Assembly (NCBI RefSeq): GCF_030052815.1
Contig: NC_079504.1
Span: 86,717,451-86,781,450, forward strand
Reading direction: 5' to 3'
Source of the DNA: Hevea brasiliensis
Lineage: Eukaryota; Streptophyta; Magnoliopsida; Malpighiales; Euphorbiaceae
DNA length: 64,000 bases
Both the position numbers and the translations under genes were made by a program. Shown piece after piece: positions 60,601 through 64,000 of the stretch. The stretch's first letter is position 1. Each line of letters opens with the position of its first letter. The notes under the pieces are model-generated. The model ran no database searches. It was not told the DNA's origin and saw only the letters and a program-made list of their open reading frames with translations.

Positions 60601-61640
60601 ATCCAGACAAAGTCCGAGCTATTCAAGAAATGCCATCCCCAAAAAAAGAAAGGGAGGTGCGCAGTTTTCTAGGGAAGCTGAACTACATTTCGAGGGTTAT
60701 TTCTAATCTCACTGCCAAAGCTGAGCCTATTTTCGACATCTCTAAGAACAACTCTACTCAATGGGATTCATTTGTCAAGAGGCTTTTGAGAAAATCAAGC
60801 GAGATTCACAAATCCACAAGATTGGTTCCACTGTATGATGTGCCTTTGATCCTCAGATATGGCACCAAATAACTCGATGGGATGTGTTTTGGGACAACAT
60901 GATGATACCGAAAAGAGAGGGCCATTTATTACCCGAGCAAGAAGTTCAATGATTGTGAATCAAGGTACTCTTTCTTAGAAAAGACTTGCTACGTTAGCTC
61001 GACAAAGAAATCGCCTCAAGCACTACATGTTGAATCACAAGACATGGCTCATCTCCGTGATGGATCCTATCGATATGTATTCGAGAGCCCATTCTTGCTG
61101 TGAAGGATAGCCAAGTGGCAGTTATACTCTCCCAATATGATATAGTCTACATGACCCGAAAGCGGTGAAAGGTAGCGTGATTGTCGACTCCTGGCTAAAA
61201 CCCTATCCGTGATTATGAAGCTCGATTTGAGTTCCTCGATGAACATATTAATGAGGTAGACTGCGAAGAAGATGGGCCACCATGTATGGGAAATGTATTT
61301 TGATGGAGCGATAATTTATCCGGAATGGAATCGAGTCTGCATTTAGTATCCTGACGGAAAACATTTCCCGATAGCCGCCAAGTTGAGATTTGACTGCATC
61401 AACAATGTCGCAGAATATGAAGCTTGTGTAATGGGGCTACAAGTCGCTATCGAGATGAAAATCGAAAGTTGGAGGTGTACGAGACTCGGCTCGATAATTT
61501 ATCAAGTCAAGGGAGAATGGCAAACCAAAGACCCCAAGTCGATCCCATATCGTAAGTACCACCGGAGCTAATCAAGGAATTTGAAGAAATCTCTTTCACC
61601 CATCTTAGTAGAGACAAGAATCAATTTGTCGATGCCTTAG
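60601..61640 (+). pseudogene. RNase H, with a second (archaeal-like) RNase H domain
   Basis: EVRSFLGKLNYISRVISNL and AEPIFDISKNN (60651-60764) form the RT-RNase H connection. ERAIYYPSKKFNDCESRYS (about 60916-60972) belongs to the first RNase H. A second RNase H begins near 61284 with VWEMYFDGA (Asp at 61302). CINNVAEYEACVMGLQVAIE (Glu at 61413), YQVKGEWQTKDPKSIPYRK, and NQFVDALATL in a shifted frame (Asp at 61631) follow. The GDS motif usual between them is not recognisable. Tat-lineage elements are known to carry an extra archaeal-like RNase H at this place. Frameshifts and stops are frequent from 60870 to 61380. Confidence 0.75.
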
Positions 61641-62975
61641 CTACTCTAGTCGTTATGGCTCAGATCGAAGAAGGGCGCATTTACTCAAGCATTGAGGATT
61701 AAAGCAAGGGATGAGCTACCATCGCTTCATGGTTGAAGAGGAGCCCGATGGAAAGCCTTGGTATCATGATATCCTGGTTCATCAGAAACTGCAGAATTCT
61801 CCTCAGGGCAAGCAAAAATGAAAAGAAGATGATTCGAGATTAGCGTTGGGATACTTCCCGGGAGAAACCCTATACAAGAGGAGCTCCAGTGAATTATTGA
61901 GATGTGTAGATGCAAAAGAGGCAAAGAGAATCCTTTTGAGACTCATGAGGGAAATTGTGCAACTCATGCCAATGGACACGTGATGGCTACAAATCATGCG
62001 ACGGGATATTTTTGGACCACAATGGAAAAGGATCATCGAGTATTTCCAAAGTGCCATAAGTGTCGATTTATGCGGATCCAACAAATGTGCCACCTCACAA
62101 GTTATTCAACCTCGTCTCACCATGGCCTTCGCAATGTGGGGCATCGATGTGATTGGTCTCATCAATCCCAAGGCATCCAATGGACATAGGTTTATCCTAG
62201 TGGCCATCGACTATTTCTCCAAATGGGTCAAGCAATGTCGTATGCTCACATCACGCAAAACACGTTCTTAAATTCCTCAAAGCAACATCATCTACGGCAT
62301 GGCCTCCCGAATGAAATTGTCACCGATAATGCCAAGAACTTGAATGGTCCAAGGTGCGTAAACCGTGTGATCAATACAGTAATCCGACATCTTAATTCCT
62401 CCCCATACCGTCCCTGCATGAATGGAGCAAAGGAAGCCGCAAACAAAACCTCAAGAGGATAATTCGAAAATGACGGTCACATATAGGGATTGGCATGATA
62501 TGCTCCCTACGCTCTTCACGCACACCGACTTCCGTGAGGACCTCAACCGGCAACTCCATACTCACCGGTATACGGGATGGAAGCAGATACCTATTGAGGT
62601 CGTAAATTCCTTCCTTAAGGATTCTCAAGGAATCAGAATTGATGAATCGTAATGGATCCAAACAAGGTTGGATCGGTTAAACTTGGCCGGACGAGAAAAG
62701 ATTAATGAGCATGTCATGGGCAATTATACCGCAGGAGAATGGCTAGGGCATTTGATAAAGGTGTCCACCTACGCGAATTCCAACCCGGGGACCTAGTAAT
62801 CAAGAAAGTGTCACCAACCAAAACGATCCCCGGACAAATGGTCACCAACCTATGAGGACCCTATGTGGTTAAAAAGGCATTTTCTCGAGGAGCCTTGATC
62901 TTGACTCCACATGGACGGTGACGCATTCCCTCGAGACTCAGAAATGCCGACATCGTCAAGAGGTACTATGCATAA
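61641..62975 (+). pseudogene. integrase
   Basis: DGKPWYHDI appears near 61750. The zinc-binding segment is in CATHANGHVM and KCHKCRF (about 61956-62070). The core follows as VIGLINPKASNGHRFILVAI (about 62150-62209), LPNEIVTDNAKNLNG, and YRPCMNGAKEAANK. The catalytic residues are all encoded: Asp 62146, Asp 62325 and Glu 62433, with 35 residues between the last two, but the first is in another frame. The C-terminal part has REFQPGDLVIKKVS, GPYVVKKAFSRGALIL (about 62851) and NADIVKRYYA (62944-62973). There is no chromodomain, as expected for Tat. Many stops and shifts break it. Confidence 0.82.
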
Positions 62976-63673
62976 AATGAGTGAAGGATGAAACCCAAAG
63001 GGCGTCCCAAAAAAAAAAAAAAAAAAACTTGGGGTGAAACCTAAAGGGCGCCCAAGAACCAAAATGGAGAAATAAGGAAGAGGATATGAAACCGAGGATG
63101 GAGAGGAAACTGTCAGCGCATGAAGCTTGAGAGAACTTGAAATAATGGCGCTTAAAAGACTTCAAAACCAACTATAAGGAATATGTGAGATCTATCCTTG
63201 TACCCTTCCTTTTCCTTTGAAAGTATATCCCGATTTTTTCCTAAAGCCATAATAAAATTATACTTTATTCCTTCTGCTTTTGTTTTCCTGTTTACTCACA
63301 TTTCAAATACTATCCTTTCTCTTTGTTTAATGTGTTATTGATTAGTTAAAATTTTTGCCATAAGATTTGAATTCGAAAATTGATAACCTCACGCATACTT
63401 TATTATGAGATTTGCAGGAATGGCCTTCAAAAAAAAAAAAAAAACTAGGGTGAAAACCCAAAGGGCGCTCATCGAATGGACGAAAGAAAGTGAAAACCCA
63501 CAAGGGCGCTTTCAGTAAAATAGAAAGAAAATCGGGGATGTAAAAGGGCCATCCAAGGAATGGGATCATGGGTCGAGTCTTGCAACTCCTCCTTCATTAA
63601 TCATCGCCTTCAGATCTTGTTAAGTACACTTCCAGTGAAAGAACTTCATGTGTCGTGGTTAGACTTGCTTTGT
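62976..63673 (+). other. 3' untranslated region with repeated GGTGAAA..GGGCGC motif
   Basis: No protein is recognised after YYA. Four related motifs lie at about 62991-63012, 63034-63055, 63445-63470 and 63489-63514. Each reads roughly GTGAAACCCAAAGGGCGC. The third contains GGGT-GAAA-ACCC, a stem with a GAAA tetraloop. The first and third are each next to a run of 15-20 A. The minus-strand ORFs here translate the A-runs as poly-Phe and are not genes. Confidence 0.65.
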
Positions 63674-64000
63674 AAGTTGATTTTAATTTCTTGCAATTTA
63701 CATTTATTTATCAACCTCGGTTCCTTGATCTAAGTTGATTTTAATTTCTTGCAATTTATTTTCTATCAACCTCGTTCCTTGATCTAAGTTGATTTTAATT
63801 TCTTGCAATTTACTTTTCATTTATCAACCTGGTTCCTTGATCTAAGTTGATTTTAATTTCTTGCAATTTACATTACATATCAACCTCTGGTTCCTTGATC
63901 TAAGTTGATTTTAATTTCTTTGCAATTTACATTTCGTTATCAACCTCGTTCCTTGATCTAAGTTGATTTTAATTTCTTGCAATTTACTTTTCTCATATCA
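63674..64000 (+). repeat. 54-58-bp tandem repeat before the 3' LTR
   Basis: Units start at 63674, 63732, 63786, 63844, 63902 and 63960; the last is cut by the window end. Each has AAGTTGATTTTAATTTCTTG, CAATTTAC, TATCAACCT and GGTTCCTTGATCT. AAGTTGAT and ATCAACCT within a unit can pair. Tat-lineage elements are known for variable tandem arrays in this 3' UTR, which can seed satellites. Differences between units are mostly small indels in the middle. Confidence 0.92.

Larger units (their letters stand above)
47274..64000 (+). mobile_element. Tat/Ogre-type Ty3/Gypsy retrotransposon (3' end outside the window)
   Basis: The order is LTR, tRNA-Arg-type primer site, ORF1, gag, protease, intron, RT, RNase H, second RNase H, integrase and a 3' UTR with tandem repeats. 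This order, with an ORF before gag, an intron between protease and RT, and a second RNase H, is characteristic of the Ogre branch of the Tat lineage. All ORFs are broken by stops and frameshifts. Many of these could come from C-to-T decay, but that was not counted. The 3' LTR is not reached by 64000. Base composition is less AT-rich than the rest of the window. Confidence 0.9.

Noticed and set aside
62850..63569. Minus-strand ORFs with poly-Phe runs
   Set aside because: They are antisense translations of A-runs next to the GGTGAAA motif.
63674..64000. CRISPR-like array
   Set aside because: Units are directly adjacent with no unique spacers and lie in a plant retrotransposon 3' UTR.

Overview
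The window is plant nuclear DNA made almost entirely of transposable elements. I see no convincing host protein gene, tRNA gene or rRNA array. The elements are long-LTR chromovirus-type Ty3/Gypsy, Athila-like and Tat/Ogre-like Gypsy, Ty1/Copia, a Cassandra TRIM and a hAT MITE, set in AT-rich spacer. This mix points to a eudicot genome, but the species cannot be fixed from sequence alone. Every coding region seen is damaged by stops, frameshifts or deletions.

Layout. 1-2211: 5' end of a Copia element on the minus strand, inserted into the 3' end of a Gypsy element. 2212-14460: a head-to-tail Gypsy array, LTR-A (2261-6484), a shortened internal region with integrase and chromodomain (6485-8762), LTR-B (8763-13080), then a partial LTR-C (13081-14460). 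14461-17635: a related Gypsy LTR on the minus strand. 17636-21300: AT-rich spacer with a 500-bp hAT MITE. 21301-32918: a minus-strand Copia remnant split by an Athila-like gag-only element (22889-32703, TSD GTTTC). The 3' LTR of that element is itself split by a Copia solo LTR (28893-30996, TSD TTTTT). 32919-40503: a minus-strand Gypsy LTR holding a nested solo LTR of a second family, a non-coding internal region and a Cassandra element carrying 5S rRNA-like sequence. 40504-44639: two joined partial LTRs of the second family. 44640-47273: an Athila-like LTR and gag. 47274-64000: a Tat/Ogre-type element inserted in that gag, with a 5.6-kb 5' LTR, a tRNA-Arg-type primer site, ORF1, gag, protease, an intron, RT, RNase H, a second RNase H, integrase, and a 3' UTR minisatellite that runs off the end.

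The best candidates for new biology are four. (1) A pair of consecutive hairpins recurs just after the inferred transcription start of sequence-divergent Gypsy LTRs, with one covarying base pair and swapped GNRA loops. (2) A gene-like antisense ORF with its own TATA box lies inside the Tat/Ogre LTR. (3) Two reading-frame-preserving introns occur, one inside the Gypsy integrase and one between protease and RT of the Tat/Ogre element. (4) A GGTGAAA..CCC..GGGCGC motif recurs downstream of the Tat/Ogre integrase.

All homology statements come from recognising protein and LTR motifs by eye. No search or alignment was run.
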